Source of the DNA: Rebecca billardiae RCC1528
Lineage: Eukaryota > Haptophyta
Reading direction: 5' to 3'
Assembly: GCA_965240325.2 (NCBI GenBank)
Contig: OZ251244.1
Span: 1,178,001 to 1,242,000 of the forward strand
Length of the DNA stretch: 64,000 nucleotides
The notes beneath the pieces were generated by a model. It was not told the origin of the DNA, did not search any database, and saw only the letters and a program-made list of their open reading frames with translations. This document shows, piece by piece, positions 9,818-20,590 of the stretch (position 1 is its first letter; the number at the start of each line of letters is the position of its first letter). A program made the translations under genes and the position numbers.

Positions 9818-12800
9818 TCAATTCGTCATCAGCTCGACGGCGGGCGGCATCACCATGCGCGTCGGCTCCGGCGCGACGCGCCTCAGGTGTGCGCCGCTGG
9901 CGTGCGCCGCCGCGTCAGCGAGGCTGCGTGGCGAGAGGTGGGTCTGCGCCAGCGCCGCCTCCGCCATCGCCAGCTCGTGGGACTCGTCTGCCGTCGGTCC
10001 TGCGCTCCAAGCAAACTGCCGGCCCGCGGGGATCGGCGACGGCTTCGGCGTGCGCAAGCCGAGCTTGCGCTTGCTCGGCCGGCGCGTCTGCGGCGGCGCG
10101 TCGCCCTCGCCCACGTCCACCACGCCGCCGAGCAGCGTGAGCCCCGCGCCGCGCAGCCGCCCGCGCTCGCGCTGCCAGGCCGCCTCGTCGCTGTCCTCGT
10201 CACTGCCGGCCGAATCCGAGTCGCGGCCGACAATGATCGAGTCGGCAGAGCGGTGCGAGGAGCGGTCGAGGCTCTCGACGAGCATGCTGCCTCTTCCGGA
10301 GGTGGAGTCGAGGCCGCTGCTGGGCTGCCGCATCGGGATGGGCGGGCACGTGGCGGGCGCGGACGCCCCCAGCGGGCCGAGGCCGGCCACGCGCACATGC
10401 GGCGGCGGCGGCGCCGGGCCGCCGCGCAGCTGCTGCTGCTTGGCCGCGTACGCAGCGGTGACCTCCGCGGGCGGCGAGTCCGGGTACGGCGAGTCCGGGT
10501 GCGGCGAGTCCGGGTGCGGCGCCGGCGTGAGCCTGTGCAGCAGCTGCGGGTTCGAGAAGAGCGGCTGCGGCTCCGCACGGGCGGCGGCCGCCGGCGCCGC
10601 GGCGGCGGGCGCCGCGTGCTCGGACGCGCCCGGAAGCCTCAGCAGCGAGCGCGAGTGCACTTCTCCCGGGGACCCCTCCGAGAAGCGCTGCTCGGGGAGC
10701 GGGCCTGAGGGCATCGAATAGTCCGGGTGCGCGGCGTACTGCGGCGGCACGCTCGGCCGCGAGGGGAAGCCGAGCTGCTGCGGCTGCTGCAGCTGCTGCG
10801 CGCCGCCGACGGGCGCCTGCGCCCACTGCGGCGCTGCGGCGGAGCCGCGCCGGATGCGATCGAGCGGAGAGGCACGCATGCGGCCGACGATGGCGCCAAG
10901 TCGCGCCTGAAGCCCCGGCGACGCGCCCTTGGGCGCGGGCGCGTGCTGGTGCGCGGGCGCGCCCGCCGCGGGGCCGCCGAAGCGCGACGTCAGCGCGTGC
11001 TGCTGCTGCTGCGTGCTGCCCGCCGGCAGCGCGCCGCACACGTCCGCGCCCATCGTGCCGAGCGCGTCGCCCGCCGACACGCACCCAGCCGAGCCGTGCG
11101 GCGCGGAGCAAGCCATCGGCTCATCGCCACCGCCGGGCGCCGGGCGCTCGGCGGCGGCGCAGCTGCCGAAGTAGCGCGTGTCCGCCTCGTCCTGCAGCAC
11201 CGGCACGAACGGCGCGCGCTGGCTGCGCAGCGCATCCCAGTTGGCGCCGAAGAAGAACGGGTGCTCCCGGACTTCGTCCGGACCGTTGGCGCCGAGCCGC
11301 GAGCGCGGCGCGGCGAGGAGGGACAGGATGAGAGCGTGCGCGGCGGGCGAGATCGGGATCGCCTCGGGGATGCGCAGCGTCTGCGCGAACATGAGCACGC
11401 GGTCCATCGTCGCGTGCGCCGTCCCCGCCTCGAACGGCGGGCGCCCAATCAGCATCTCATACAGAATCACGCCGACCGACCACCAGTCACACTCGTAACT
11501 GTAGCCCGCCTCGAGCAGCACCTCTGCGCGGCGCGGGGTTTGGGATAGGGTTAGGGTGGGAGGGCGAGAGAGGGGTCGTGGGGCGGTGAGCACAGGGCGG
11601 TGGGCGGGCGGCGGGCCGGCGCGCGGCGGCGCGCCTCGCGCCCACTCCCCGCGCGCGCGCGGCGGGACGCGCGCTGGCTGCGCGCGCGCGCGCGCGCGCA
11701 CCTGGTGCGATGTAGTTGGGCGTGCCCACACGCTGATATGCCGGCGCCGCGGCCGCGGGCTTGGGCGGCGATGCCGCCAAGCGCTCGTGCCACATCACCG
11801 CGGGGCCGCTCGGGCGCGGCTGCTCGAAGAGCGAGTGCGGGAGCGCGGGCGGCGCGGGCGCCGCCGGGTGCCGCGCCGGATGCGCGCCCCCAAACCCCGG
11901 GTGCGGAGGATGTCTCACGAGCGCGCTCGCGTCGCCAGCGCGCGCGCCGAGCGGGAGCGCGGCGCCGAGCTTCTGCACGGATGCGAGGCTGCCGCCGGCC
12001 GTGCGCGGGCTGCGCGGGCTGCGCGGCTTCTTGAGCCGCGAGCCGCCCGCCGCCGTCGCCGCGCGCTCGTACGCCTCCGCCTCCGACTCGAACGCGACCA
12101 CCTGCGCCGCGCCCGACCCGGCGGCGGCGGCGGCGCCGCGTCCGTTGCGGACGCTCAGCGAGAGCCCGAAATCCACGAGCTTGAGGTGGCCGCGGCGGTC
12201 GATGAGCACGTTGTCCGGCTTGATGTCGCGGTGGATGTACTCGAGCGCGTGCACCGCCGCCACCGCCGCCACCAGCTCCGCCGCGTAGAAGAACGCCTCC
12301 GACTCCGCCAGCCGGCCGCGCGCCTGCAGCAGATGCATCAGGTCCCCTCCCGGCGCGTACTCCAGGATCATGACCAGGTGCTCGGCCGAGCGGAAGGAGT
12401 GCGTCATGTTCGCGACCCACGGCGAGGTGCGCGCGTCGCGCGTCAGCTCGAGCAGCGCGTCGCGCTCCGCGAAGGCTCGCTTCGCCTGCGCGCGCGGCGC
12501 GGCGTGGGCGGCGGGCGGCGGCGGGGTGAGCAGGGCATGCGGCGCGACGGGTGCGCGCCCGCTGCGGCGCCGTGCCGCACGGGGGCCGGACGCTGCACGG
12601 GCCGGAGGCGCGTGCGCGCACCACTTCGGCGGTCGCGCCGCTCCCCATCACGCGTAGCCGCTTCATCGCGTACACCACGCCGCTCGCGCTCTCGCGGCAG
12701 AGGCGCACCTCGCCACCCGCGCCCGAGCCAAGCATGCCGAGATGTTGGTAGCCGGCATCCGGGTGCAGTTGCCTGCGCCTGCGTGGCACGAGGGACGCGC

Positions 12801-13230
12801 GTGCGAGACGTGGCGGCGCGCGAGACGAGGCGTGAGCGCACGCCTGGCGCATCCCCGCCGGTGCAGGCGCGCACGCCACGCGCGCTGCGCCGCACCAGAG
12901 CATTGCCTCGCGCCTGTGCGGCCGCATCGGCGCTGCCGACATGGTGCTGTGCTCGCCGGCCGCCGCGGCGGCGGTGACGCTGGGGGGAGCGGCTGATTGT
13001 GCGCGCCAATCGGAGAGGGTGTCATAAAAATCCTCGATCGCTGCCTTCGCGGCCTCGCCGTGCGCCCTTCCGGGCGTCGCGGCCGTAGCCGCCGCTGGTG
13101 GCTGTCGCCGGAGGCTGGGCAGCATGGTTCGCACTCGCTGCACGGTTCTCACAGGGGTAGCGCTCACGCGGTAGTACGGATCAGCGCGGTCGTTTGGCGG
13201 GTATGACCCAATTGGCCCCGTGAGGGACAT
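9818..13230 (-). CDS. NDR/LATS-family AGC protein kinase, 991 aa, four exons
   Basis: Exons are 13230-12896, 12772-12622, 12485-11702 and 11523-9818; introns are GT-AG, 123-178 bp and GC-rich. The start is the ATG at 13230. The catalytic domain (about 122-520) shows a glycine loop GSGAGGEV (127-134), Lys149 in VVYAMK, EYAPGGDLMHLL, HRD (247-249) in IHRDIKPDN, DFG (267-269), VGTPNYIAPE ending at 424, and CDWWSVGVILYEMLIGRPPF, the wording of NDR/LATS kinases. The insert between DFG and VGTP is about 143 residues; NDR kinases carry a shorter one. The usual activation-loop Ser (AYSTVGTP in NDR) is replaced: this protein has AYQRVGTP. A helical piece, AAIEDFYDTLSDW, may be a reduced Mob-binding region. 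I see no hydrophobic motif. The last 470 residues are low complexity, including three tandem DSPHP-like repeats. Family members act in Hippo/morphogenesis signalling with Mob cofactors. Confidence 0.85.
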
Positions 13231-14560
13231 CAAGAGTGGGTGCGGGGTTGTGGGAGCGCCCCAGGCGGTACCGTTCTATCGAGCACATAATACCCCGATC
13301 TCGGTCTCTTAAATTGGCCTGGCCAATCACAGCGCGCACGCAAGTTTGGCGTCGATGGCCATTCATTTACCGCCGCGACCAAATGACTACAGAGGAGTGC
13401 GCTTTTCATCCATGAATATTTTCGGGCGCCACGGTTCGGAGGCCGAAAGTGTTGATGAGCCCGACCCATCAAGCCAAACCAGTTCGTCGCAAGCTTCGAA
13501 AGTTTTGGCGGCGGCGGAAGGAGAAGCCCGGTTCGATTGACTTCCCGCGCATGGACTGCCTTTCGGCTTTCGCGTCATTGACTGTACCCGCAATGAATGG
13601 GCCAAAACACACTAGGTGCTAATATCCGCCGCTTTGCATGACTCGCCCGCGCGCATACGGTTAAAGACTGATCAAGGATTTTGGACAAAGCCTATCTATC
13701 ATGTGATATGTACCAAATGATGATGTGAAAATCGAGCACCCCGATGATATATCGTGGTTTAGGTTTTTTTTGGTTTGGGGAGCTCGGTTGTAACCAAACC
13801 TTCTCATCACACAATTTGTCAAAGGGTAGCCGCGAAACGCGGTACCGAGTGTCATCATCGGAACAGGCATTAAGAAGTCGACGCCAATGAGAAGCTCCAG
13901 ATGAATCGGGGGATTCGGGGCGATCCGGGCCCCTTTCCTGATTGTGCTGAGATTGCTCACCGCCACTCATCATTTTGCGAGATGAGTATTGGGCTACGCG
14001 TGGAAACTTGAACGGGGCTTGACATTTTCACCCCCTCAAATTTTGGGGTTTTCCCCTCCCCGCGCGCGGGGTGATGACTTTGTAATGGGGCAATTGACTT
14101 TTGGCGCCAAAGATGACCAATGCGCAGCTTACTCGCAAAATCTCCGCCGACGTGATGAAGCCCGATCTCCCCAGGCCTGGGTGGAGTGCACTCGCAATCT
14201 GCGCACTCATCAAAGCCAATCTCACAAATCCAAGCCGTCCACGTCCTGGACTGCTCCGATCATGAGATACCCAATGTCCAGATCGGAGATGCGCATAGGC
14301 GAGATGAAAATCCGCCGTTTGCGCGGGCGCGCAAAGTGGTATCTCATCACCTCTCCCGGTACTCACCACCCAGGTTTGAAGCCACCTCCTACCCGGTACC
14401 GTCCTTTCACGCCGTTCCACTGACGATCTGAGTGGACCTGGCTGATCGCCAGAATCAATCCGAGTGTGTGAATTCCAACATCAAGAAGCTTGGTCGTCGG
14501 CACAAATCATGAAACAAATCGCGCCGTACAAAAAGGTAACGCTCATGATGGCTGCGCGCC
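13231..14560. other. Lower-GC intergenic region
   Basis: This stretch is visibly lower in G+C than its neighbours (T- and A-runs, GGTTTAGGTTTTTTTTGG, TTTTCACCCCCTCAAATTTTGGGG). Short open frames exist on both strands but show no known motif and no codon bias like the genes around. The first 100 bp include the CCAAT palindrome of the kinase promoter. It could be an old insertion from another source. Confidence 0.5.
13313..13327. promoter_or_regulatory. Palindromic CCAAT pair upstream of the NDR-like kinase
   Basis: ATTGGCCTGGCCAAT holds two CCAAT boxes in opposite orientation 83-97 bp upstream of the kinase ATG at 13230. This is within the usual distance for NF-Y-type CCAAT elements. A further CCAATTGG lies within the first codons of the gene. 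Confidence 0.4.
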
Positions 14561-15606
14561 GCCGGCTGGGTGGGGCGAGGAGTCACTGAGGACACCCACC
14601 ATGTAGTGCCCCGGACGAGCACATGGAGCGAGTATCTCGGCCACGGTGCGGGACACGTTGGCGCCTAGGCTCGGGTTCCTGACACGACGCTGACTCGCAA
14701 ACTCGCCCTGCCTTGCAGTGCGGCCGCTTCCGGCCGACGCGGCAGCCGCAGCCGACGCACGGCCACCGGGCCCGCGGCGGCGGCGCCGGCTCGCGCGGCC
14801 GGAGCCGCAGCCGCGACGCGGCGACCCCGGCCACGGGGCTGCAGCGGGCCCCGCGGGGTGGCACTGTGACTGGGGCCGATGACGGTCAGTCTGAGCCACT
14901 GTGACCGTCCGCCGCCAACGGTGCCACTGGCGCGGACTCGCCGCCAGTCACATTGAACCGCGTCAGGACCGTCGGCGCGCCGGAGTACCGGAACCGCGCG
15001 GGCCATTCGCGGCGGACCGTCTGCTAATAATCTGAGTGCAGCTCAGAACGGTCCGACCCGGCGCCGTACACTAGACAGGACTACAGTCTGATGATGAGCC
15101 GTGAATCAGCCCGAGTGCCCGCGCGCCGCCGGCTGGCTGCGCGCTCGGACCTCGGACGAGTCACTCCGCGGGGACCGCGCGGGCGCGGGCCGGTCCCGCG
15201 GCGCTGCCCCGTCGGACTCACGTGAGCCCGAGTAGTGACCGGTCCGACGGAGTGCAGCCGGCGCCGTGACTGGCCGGGCGTGACTTGACACCGCAGCCGC
15301 GACCGTGCGAGCGGGCTTCCGACCGTCGGAGAGTCCGGTGGCCAGGCGCGGGCGGCCGGCCAACCCGGTGCCCGGCCCGGCGGCCCCGGGCCCCGGGCCG
15401 CCGCCGCCGCCGTCGGAGGCCCGGCTGCGGCCGGGCCGGCCGGCGCCGCCGGCTGCGCGCCGCGCCCCGGCGCCGCCCTCGGGCCCGCAGCCTCCGGATC
15501 CGGCGCGGGCGGGACCGTCTCCGCCCGCCCTCACCCGGCGGCGTGACGGCCGCGGCGTGCCCGGGCAGCCCGCCGCGGACGCCTCCATCCGCGGGCCTTA
15601 TGCGGA

Positions 15607-16157
15607 GCGTTGCGCCAGCTGGACAAACGCGAAGGACCCAAGACCCAGGATCCTTGGACTTGTGGAGGGCCCTGGCGAGACCTGCACTCGGATCGGGGCC
15701 CTTTCTCGCTGTGCCGCTTTCGGCGCACGCCCGGCCGCGCGGCGGGCGACGTGTGCGCACGCCGTGCAGCTCGCGGCGCGTGCGCATTGGCTAGCTGGCA
15801 CACGTCTCCCGACGCACAAGGCAAATGACCGCAGCTGGGATGCTCTTTCGCGCCGCAAGAACGCGTGCGAGGCCGGTCGCCGCGGCCGAGCGGCGTGGCC
15901 GTGCCGCCTGCACGCTGGGCGCCCATGGACGTGGCTTCGCCGCGCGCGCTGAGGCCGGCGAGCGTCGCGACCGACTTCCACGACGCGTGCGACGCGCCAT
16001 CTGCCCGCTTCCTTGCCTGTGACGCACGTCTTCTGCGGGCAATGGCGACTCGCGCGCCCATGCGGCGGCGAAGCCGCCATCCGCCGCGCTTTGCCGTTGG
16101 ACAGCGCGGAACATTTCTTTTTGAAAAGCGCCGATGTTTGTCCAGCTGGCGCAACGC
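15607..16157. repeat. 22-bp inverted repeat pair, 507 bp apart
   Basis: GCGTTGCGCCAGCTGGACAA plus AC at 15607-15628 is present as an exact reverse complement at 16136-16157. The flanks outside and inside diverge immediately. It may mark the ends of a small inverted-repeat element, but no target-site duplication is apparent. Confidence 0.5.
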
Positions 16158-16185
16158 CCCTGCTGACCAGGGCTCCAAGACGGTA

Positions 16186-16605
16186 CACCGGACACCGGTA
16201 AATACCGTACCGGTGCGTACCGGTGCGTACCGGTATGCACCGCCACAAACTGCCGCGCACCGGTGAGAGTCCGGGAGGGGTCGTGTGCGCCCGGACCACA
16301 GCACCCGCGAGTACGGACTACGCGGAGCTGTCACTTGTCAGTGTCCGAGCGGTCCGCGGGAGTCACGGCCGGATGCTGGCCACTAACTGTCAGTCAGGGC
16401 CAAGGCGACCGTACTCGCCGCGCCGATTTCGTCCAATAATTGGGCTGTAGTTTCTATCAGTAAATAGGCCCAAAACTTTTCTTCGCCTCGGGCCGGCGGG
16501 GCCCCGGGGGGGACACCCCCCCGGACCCCCCCGCGGTGCGCGCACCGGTGTACCGGTACACCGGCGCCTGCGGCGCCGGTGCACCGGTACGCGTACCGAG
16601 CACCG
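16186..16605. repeat. Two clusters of GTACCGGT palindromic words
   Basis: At 16186-16245 the word GTACCGGTGC is tandemly repeated with GACACCGGTAAATACC; at 16536-16605 similar words (CCGGTGTACCGGTACACCGG) recur in both orientations around GGCGCCTGCGGCGCC. Together with the hairpin at 9578-9603 they form a small family of ACCGGT palindromes. Confidence 0.5.
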
Positions 16606-16909
16606 GATCTTTGAGCCCTGCTGCTGACCGCCGTGCCGGGTCGCGGCAGCTTGAAGCCTATCAGCCGCCTGCCACGAGACGCGGCCGGTGCCGGCCCGGC
16701 CGCCCGCGTCTCGGAGCGGTCGGTCGGGTCCGGGGCTCGCAAGCCTTGCTGTGCCGCCGAGTAGTAGTTACTCGACCCGAGGCCCGGAAGCCGGAGCCTC
16801 GGCTTTGCCCGTGCGGGGCCGCCTCCTGAGTCCTGACTCTCGATCGAGTTGGCCGGATCAAGGAGCCGCCAGGTCCGCGGGGCCCGGGAGCGGGGGCAGG
16901 CAATCGGAC

Positions 16910-18247
16910 TCAGAACGGCGCCTTGTTGGAGTACATGTGCGTGACCGAGTGGTCATCACGATGCCTCGGCGAGTACGCGGCCGGGCCGGGCGACGAAGGG
17001 CCCTTCTTGCGGAAGCGCTCCGAGCGCGACGAGAAGATCGAGGTCGTCCGACCCATGGTCTCACTGGCGCTCTTGGAAAGCGACCGCGCGACGTGCGCGT
17101 CGTAGTATCCCGGACCCAGCCTGAACGGACTCTGCGGCTGGTCCGTGATCTGCAGCTCGCGCGCCGAGTGCGACGCAAACTGCGACGTGCCGCCCGCACG
17201 GCTCGAGCCGCCCAAAGAGCGCTGGCTCAGCTCGTGCGCGCGCGGCGAGTACGCCGCCGCGCCGGGCGAGCGCGCCTCGTCCTTCTTGAAGCGCGGCGAG
17301 CCGGACGCGAACGTGCCGGAGGCGCTCTTGCGCGGGCTGCGCGCGACCACCTCGGGCTGGTGCTCGCCCGGGCCTAGCCTGAACGGACTCTGCGGCTGGT
17401 CCGTGATCTGCAGCTCGCGCGCCGAGTGCGACGCAAACTGCGACGTGCCGCCCGCACGGCTCGAGCCGCCCAGCGAGCGCTGGCTCAGCTCGTGCGCGCG
17501 CGGCGAGTACGCCGCCGCGCCGGGCGAGCGCGCCTCGTCCTTCTTGAAGCGCGGCGAGCCGGACGCGAACGTGCCGGAGGCGCTCTTGCGCGGGCTGCGC
17601 GCGACCACCTCGGGCTGGTGCTCGCCCGGGCCTAGCCTGAACGGACTCTGCGGCTGGTCCGTGATCTGCAGCTCGCGCGCCGAGTGCGACGCAAACTGCG
17701 ACGTGCCGCCCGCACGGCTCGAGCCGCCCAAAGAGCGCTGGCTCAGCTCGTGCGCGCGCGGCGAGTACGCCGCCGCGCCGGGCGAGCGCGCCTCGTCCTT
17801 CTTGAAGCGCGGCGAGCCCGACGCGAACGTGCCGGAGGCGCTCTTGCGCGGGCTGCGCGCGACCACCTCGGGCTGGTGCTCGCCCGGGCCTAGCCTGAAC
17901 GGACTCTGCGGCTGGTCCGTGATCTGCAGCTCGCGCGCCGAATGCGACGCAAACTGCGACGTGCCGCCCGCACGGCTCGAGCCGCCCAAAGAGCGCTGGC
18001 TCAGCTCGTGCGCGCGCGGCGAGTACGCCGCCGCGCCGGGCGAGCGGGCCTCGTCCTTCTTGAAGCGCGGCGAGCCGGACGCGAACGTGCCGGAGGCGTC
18101 CTTCCTCGGCGAATCAACGGTGACGTGCTGGTAGTCCACAGGTGCCGGCTTGGCGGCGGCGTCACTGCCCTCCCATGGCAGCCGCACGTTTTTCACCGCC
18201 GATGTGAAGGCCGCCGAGGGCTTCTGTGGAGGCCGCCGATCTGCCAT
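16910..18247 (-). CDS. Sperm-tail PG-repeat (SHIPPO/STPGR) flagellar protein, 445 aa
   Basis: A single exon from the first in-frame ATG at 18247; an upstream GTG extends the frame but is not a likely start. After a 35-residue leader the protein is four near-identical 86-residue repeats containing SGSPRFKKDEARSPGAAAYS and LGPGEHQPEV, followed by a divergent last unit with SSPGPAAYSPRH and a C-terminal YSNKAPF. The PGxxxYxP words and the spacing are those of the SHIPPO/STPGR family, whose members bind axonemal or other microtubules. The protein is basic and lacks membrane segments. It is divergently transcribed from the ZMYND12-like gene, with 159 bp between start codons, which supports a flagellar role. 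The near identity of the repeats at DNA level points to recent unequal exchange, so copy number may vary between strains. Confidence 0.75.
   Translation of the reverse strand: MADRRPPQKPSAAFTSAVKNVRLPWEGSDAAAKPAPVDYQHVTVDSPRKDASGTFASGSPRFKKDEARSPGAAAYSPRAHELSQRSLGGSSRAGGTSQFASHSARELQITDQPQSPFRLGPGEHQPEVVARSPRKSASGTFASGSPRFKKDEARSPGAAAYSPRAHELSQRSLGGSSRAGGTSQFASHSARELQITDQPQSPFRLGPGEHQPEVVARSPRKSASGTFASGSPRFKKDEARSPGAAAYSPRAHELSQRSLGGSSRAGGTSQFASHSARELQITDQPQSPFRLGPGEHQPEVVARSPRKSASGTFASGSPRFKKDEARSPGAAAYSPRAHELSQRSLGGSSRAGGTSQFASHSARELQITDQPQSPFRLGPGYYDAHVARSLSKSASETMGRTTSIFSSRSERFRKKGPSSPGPAAYSPRHRDDHSVTHMYSNKAPF
17139..18130. repeat. 258-bp tandem repeat, four copies, inside the STPGR gene
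   Basis: The period is 258 bp (86 codons), seen from the exact recurrence of GCGCGCCGAGTGCGACGC at 17166, 17424, 17682 and (with one change) 17940. Copies differ at only a few positions, such as CCCAAAGAGCG against CCCAGCGAGCG, and the array stays in frame. Confidence 0.85.
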
Positions 18248-18406
18248 CGATGCAGCGAGCGACACACTTCCGAGACCGACGCCGAAGGGCCGCTTGAGCG
18301 GCTTCGGACCCACTCGGCTTCGTCAGCCAGGAACTCCAACAGTCGCTTTTGGCGTGCGGCTTGGTCAAGCGTCGAAGTAACGGCACGGGCCGCTTGGTGA
18401 GCCGCC
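18248..18406. promoter_or_regulatory. 159-bp bidirectional promoter of two flagellar genes
   Basis: Only 159 bp separate the ATG of the STPGR gene (minus, 18247) from the ATG of the ZMYND12-like gene (plus, 18407). Both products are expected in the flagellum, so co-regulation from a shared promoter is likely. I see no TATA box. The plus-strand start has a perfect Kozak context, GCCGCCATGG. Confidence 0.5.
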
Positions 18407-19788
18407 ATGGAGCACGGCATCCCGCCGCCGCCGGATCCCACCTTCTCCATCGAGAAGGTGAACACACTCGCTGCCCCGAAGGGCATCAGCAACAGGTGTG
18501 CCTTGGAGTGCACCAGCGCCTCCTCACGCCCTGCCACGCCGCGTTACGCCGCCGACTCGCGCTGACGCGCGGCGCGCAACGCCGCGCGCTGCCCATTGCC
18601 CGCAGATGCGAGCTGACCGGGCTGCCTGCACAAGTGATGCTGGTGACGCCGTACGTCACGCTGTTCTACGCGTCGCGCGAGCACGCGGCGAACGCGTGGG
18701 ACTCGATCATGCACAAGATCGTGCACGTCGTCGGCGGGCTGCGCAACGCGGTGCAGACGATCGGCGCGGAGGAGCGGAACCGCCAAACTGCCGAGGCGAA
18801 CGACACGCGCAGGCGGCTGATCTCGCTGTGCCAGAGCGAGGCGAGCAAGGCTTGCGTCCGCGCGGACTTCCACCTGGCCATCCCCGCCGCCGTGTACGCG
18901 CTGCAGTTCCTCACCGAGGTGTACGGCGAGGGCAAGATTGAGCTCGTGCCCGCCCACCTGCTTCTAGCTGAGGCGAACCTCGGTGCGCGCCGTTATCCGC
19001 AGGCGGAGCAGTTCCTCACGCTGGCGAACTGGGTGCTGGTGAAGAACCCGCAGGCGTCGGACGCGCTGCGCTCGACCCTGCGGCGCAACTTCGGCAAGCT
19101 CTACGCCTCGCAGGAGCGGTACGAGGACGCGCTCCACCACCTGGCCGACGACGTCTATCACTCGTCGCTCATGTTCGGCCCAGAGCACATCCACACGAGC
19201 GGTGGCTACTTCGAGATGGGCGCGTGCTTCTTCGCGCTGTCGCAGGTGGAGCCGGCGCTCGCGTTCTTCGACAAGGTGGTGGATATCTGGTACAAGACCG
19301 CCACCCGGCTGCTGTACGCGCCCGAGCCCGGCTCGGAGGGCGCGGCCGACGTGCCGGCCGCCGAGAAGCCGCCAGTCGTCGACGACGCGATGCGATCCGC
19401 CGGCATCGAGATGCTGAAGGAGGTGCGCAAGCGGCGGGCCGAGTGCGTGGGCGAGTCGAACATCGCGACGGGCGAGGCCGAGTACATCCTGGGCCTGCTG
19501 TATCAGCTCAACGGCGAGATGGAGCAGGCGTACGAGCTGATCGAGGGAGCGCTCGAGGTGCGCGCGTGCGGGCGCGCGTGCTCGAGCAGCCATGCCCAAT
19601 CAATGCTGCGAGCCAGCGCGCACCACCACCTCACGTGCGCGCGCGCGCGTGCCCAACGCGCGTGCGCCACGCAGGTGTACGAGGCGCAGCTCGGCGACGA
19701 GCATCACTCGACGCGGGACGTGATGAACTCGAGGCTGCTGCTCAAGGAGATCCTGATGGAGATGGAGCAGAATAATGGTGGAGCATGA
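18407..19788 (+). CDS. ZMYND12-like TPR protein with degenerate MYND finger, 384 aa
   Basis: Exons are 18407-18495, 18606-19557 and 19675-19788; the second intron is 117 bp, so reading through it also stays open. The N-terminus, LAAPKGISNRCE, then AANAWDSIMHKI, lines up with the MYND finger region of ZMYND12, but seven of the eight expected zinc ligands are absent: only the Cys of RCEL is evident. The remainder is tetratricopeptide-like, with VYGEGKIELVPAHLLLAEA, a block around residues 150-165 (YPQAEQFL) and TSGGYFEMGACFF, closely following ZMYND12. In animals and trypanosomes ZMYND12 works with TTC29 in axonemal dynein function. The gene is head to head with the STPGR gene. The loss of zinc ligands suggests that only the TPR part is needed here. 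Confidence 0.8.
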
Positions 19789-20253
19789 TGAACAATTGTG
19801 CTGTGCGTCTTTCGTTTGGTTCTGAATGAGCCTTGGCTGCCGCGGCAGAGTGGCTGCTGTGGGGCCCAGCCTTTGCCGACGTCGCAGCACTCGGTGCTGC
19901 ACGGGCCGGAGCACGCCGCCGTCGCGCGGCTGCGCGCCGAGTCCGCCGAGCAGGCTGCGCGCGGGCGGGCTTAGGCCTCAGCGCGGCCTGGCCGGCTCCG
20001 AGCAGTCAGCGTAGTCCGAGCCGGCGGCAGCGTCCGCGTCCGCGCGCCGGCGGGTGCCAGACATATGCATCGTCATGAGCACGCGCCACTGATGGCGCGC
20101 AGGATCGGCGACTGGCTCGCATCATAGCGCTGACGACATCCTCGCGGATAGTTAATCGGGCCTGCTCGTCAGCATTAATAACACTATATATATATATACA
20201 TACACACACATATATATACACACACATATATATATATACACTGCTACTATATA
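19789..20253. other. Intergenic, ending in a TA/CA microsatellite
   Basis: GC-rich sequence with no recognised gene is followed at about 20185-20250 by alternating TATATA and CACACA runs, into which the LTR element has inserted. Confidence 0.6.
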
Positions 20254-20258
20254 GTGTC

Positions 20259-20590
20259 TGTCAAAGGAATCGCCAATCTACATACAGTGATTTCCAATTT
20301 CCAATCCAACATTTTACTCGCAGTCACACAGTGGCGGCGCGCGACCGCTGCGGCGGCGCTCGCACAAAATCCTCCAAAATCAACGACCTGAACCTCATCC
20401 TAAAATACAGCAGGACAGCATGGCTGGCGGCGACCTGGCGGCGGCATCTGGAAGCATTCTAGATGCTTCCGAAACTCGTGAACGAAACATGAGCCGATCA
20501 CACAAAACAAGCTGAGCTCACCACCGCAAACAAGAGCCGAAGCTCGTCGACCGCGACTCGACCGTCAAGCTCAAGACGCGTTCCCTGACA
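20259..20590 (+). repeat. 5' LTR, 332 bp
   Basis: It is the same sequence as the 3' LTR at 23304-23633 except for CATA inserted near position 25, two extra bases in a GCGCGCGACC run, and four missing bases at CCTC-ATCC. Its last base is the A of the gag ATG. Confidence 0.95.

Larger units (their letters stand above)
14561..16909. other. GC-rich region without a recognised gene
   Basis: Long open frames run on both strands because stop codons are rare, but none carries a recognisable domain and their products are Arg/Ala/Pro-rich. It contains an inverted pair at 15607-15628 / 16136-16157 and clusters of GTACCGGT words at 16186-16245 and 16536-16605. Confidence 0.5.

Noticed and set aside
9635-10721. 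Two plus-strand frames of about 358 codons opposite the kinase C-terminus
   Set aside because: They have no domain and their composition mirrors the antisense of a Pro/Ser/Ala-rich tail.
11530-11560. Telomere-like TTAGGGTTAGGG-type word in the NDR kinase intron
   Set aside because: It is only about one and a half units (GGGATAGGGTTAGGGTGGG) inside a clear GT-AG intron, so it does not mark a chromosome end.
11556-12977. 473-codon plus-strand frame opposite the kinase
   Set aside because: Its product is Arg/Ala-rich and the opposite strand encodes an unmistakable kinase; it is a shadow of GC-rich coding sequence.
16186-16605. GTACCGGT clusters as a replication origin or recombination site
   Set aside because: There is no supporting AT-rich element or known consensus, and short palindromes of this kind recur in GC-rich noncoding DNA here.
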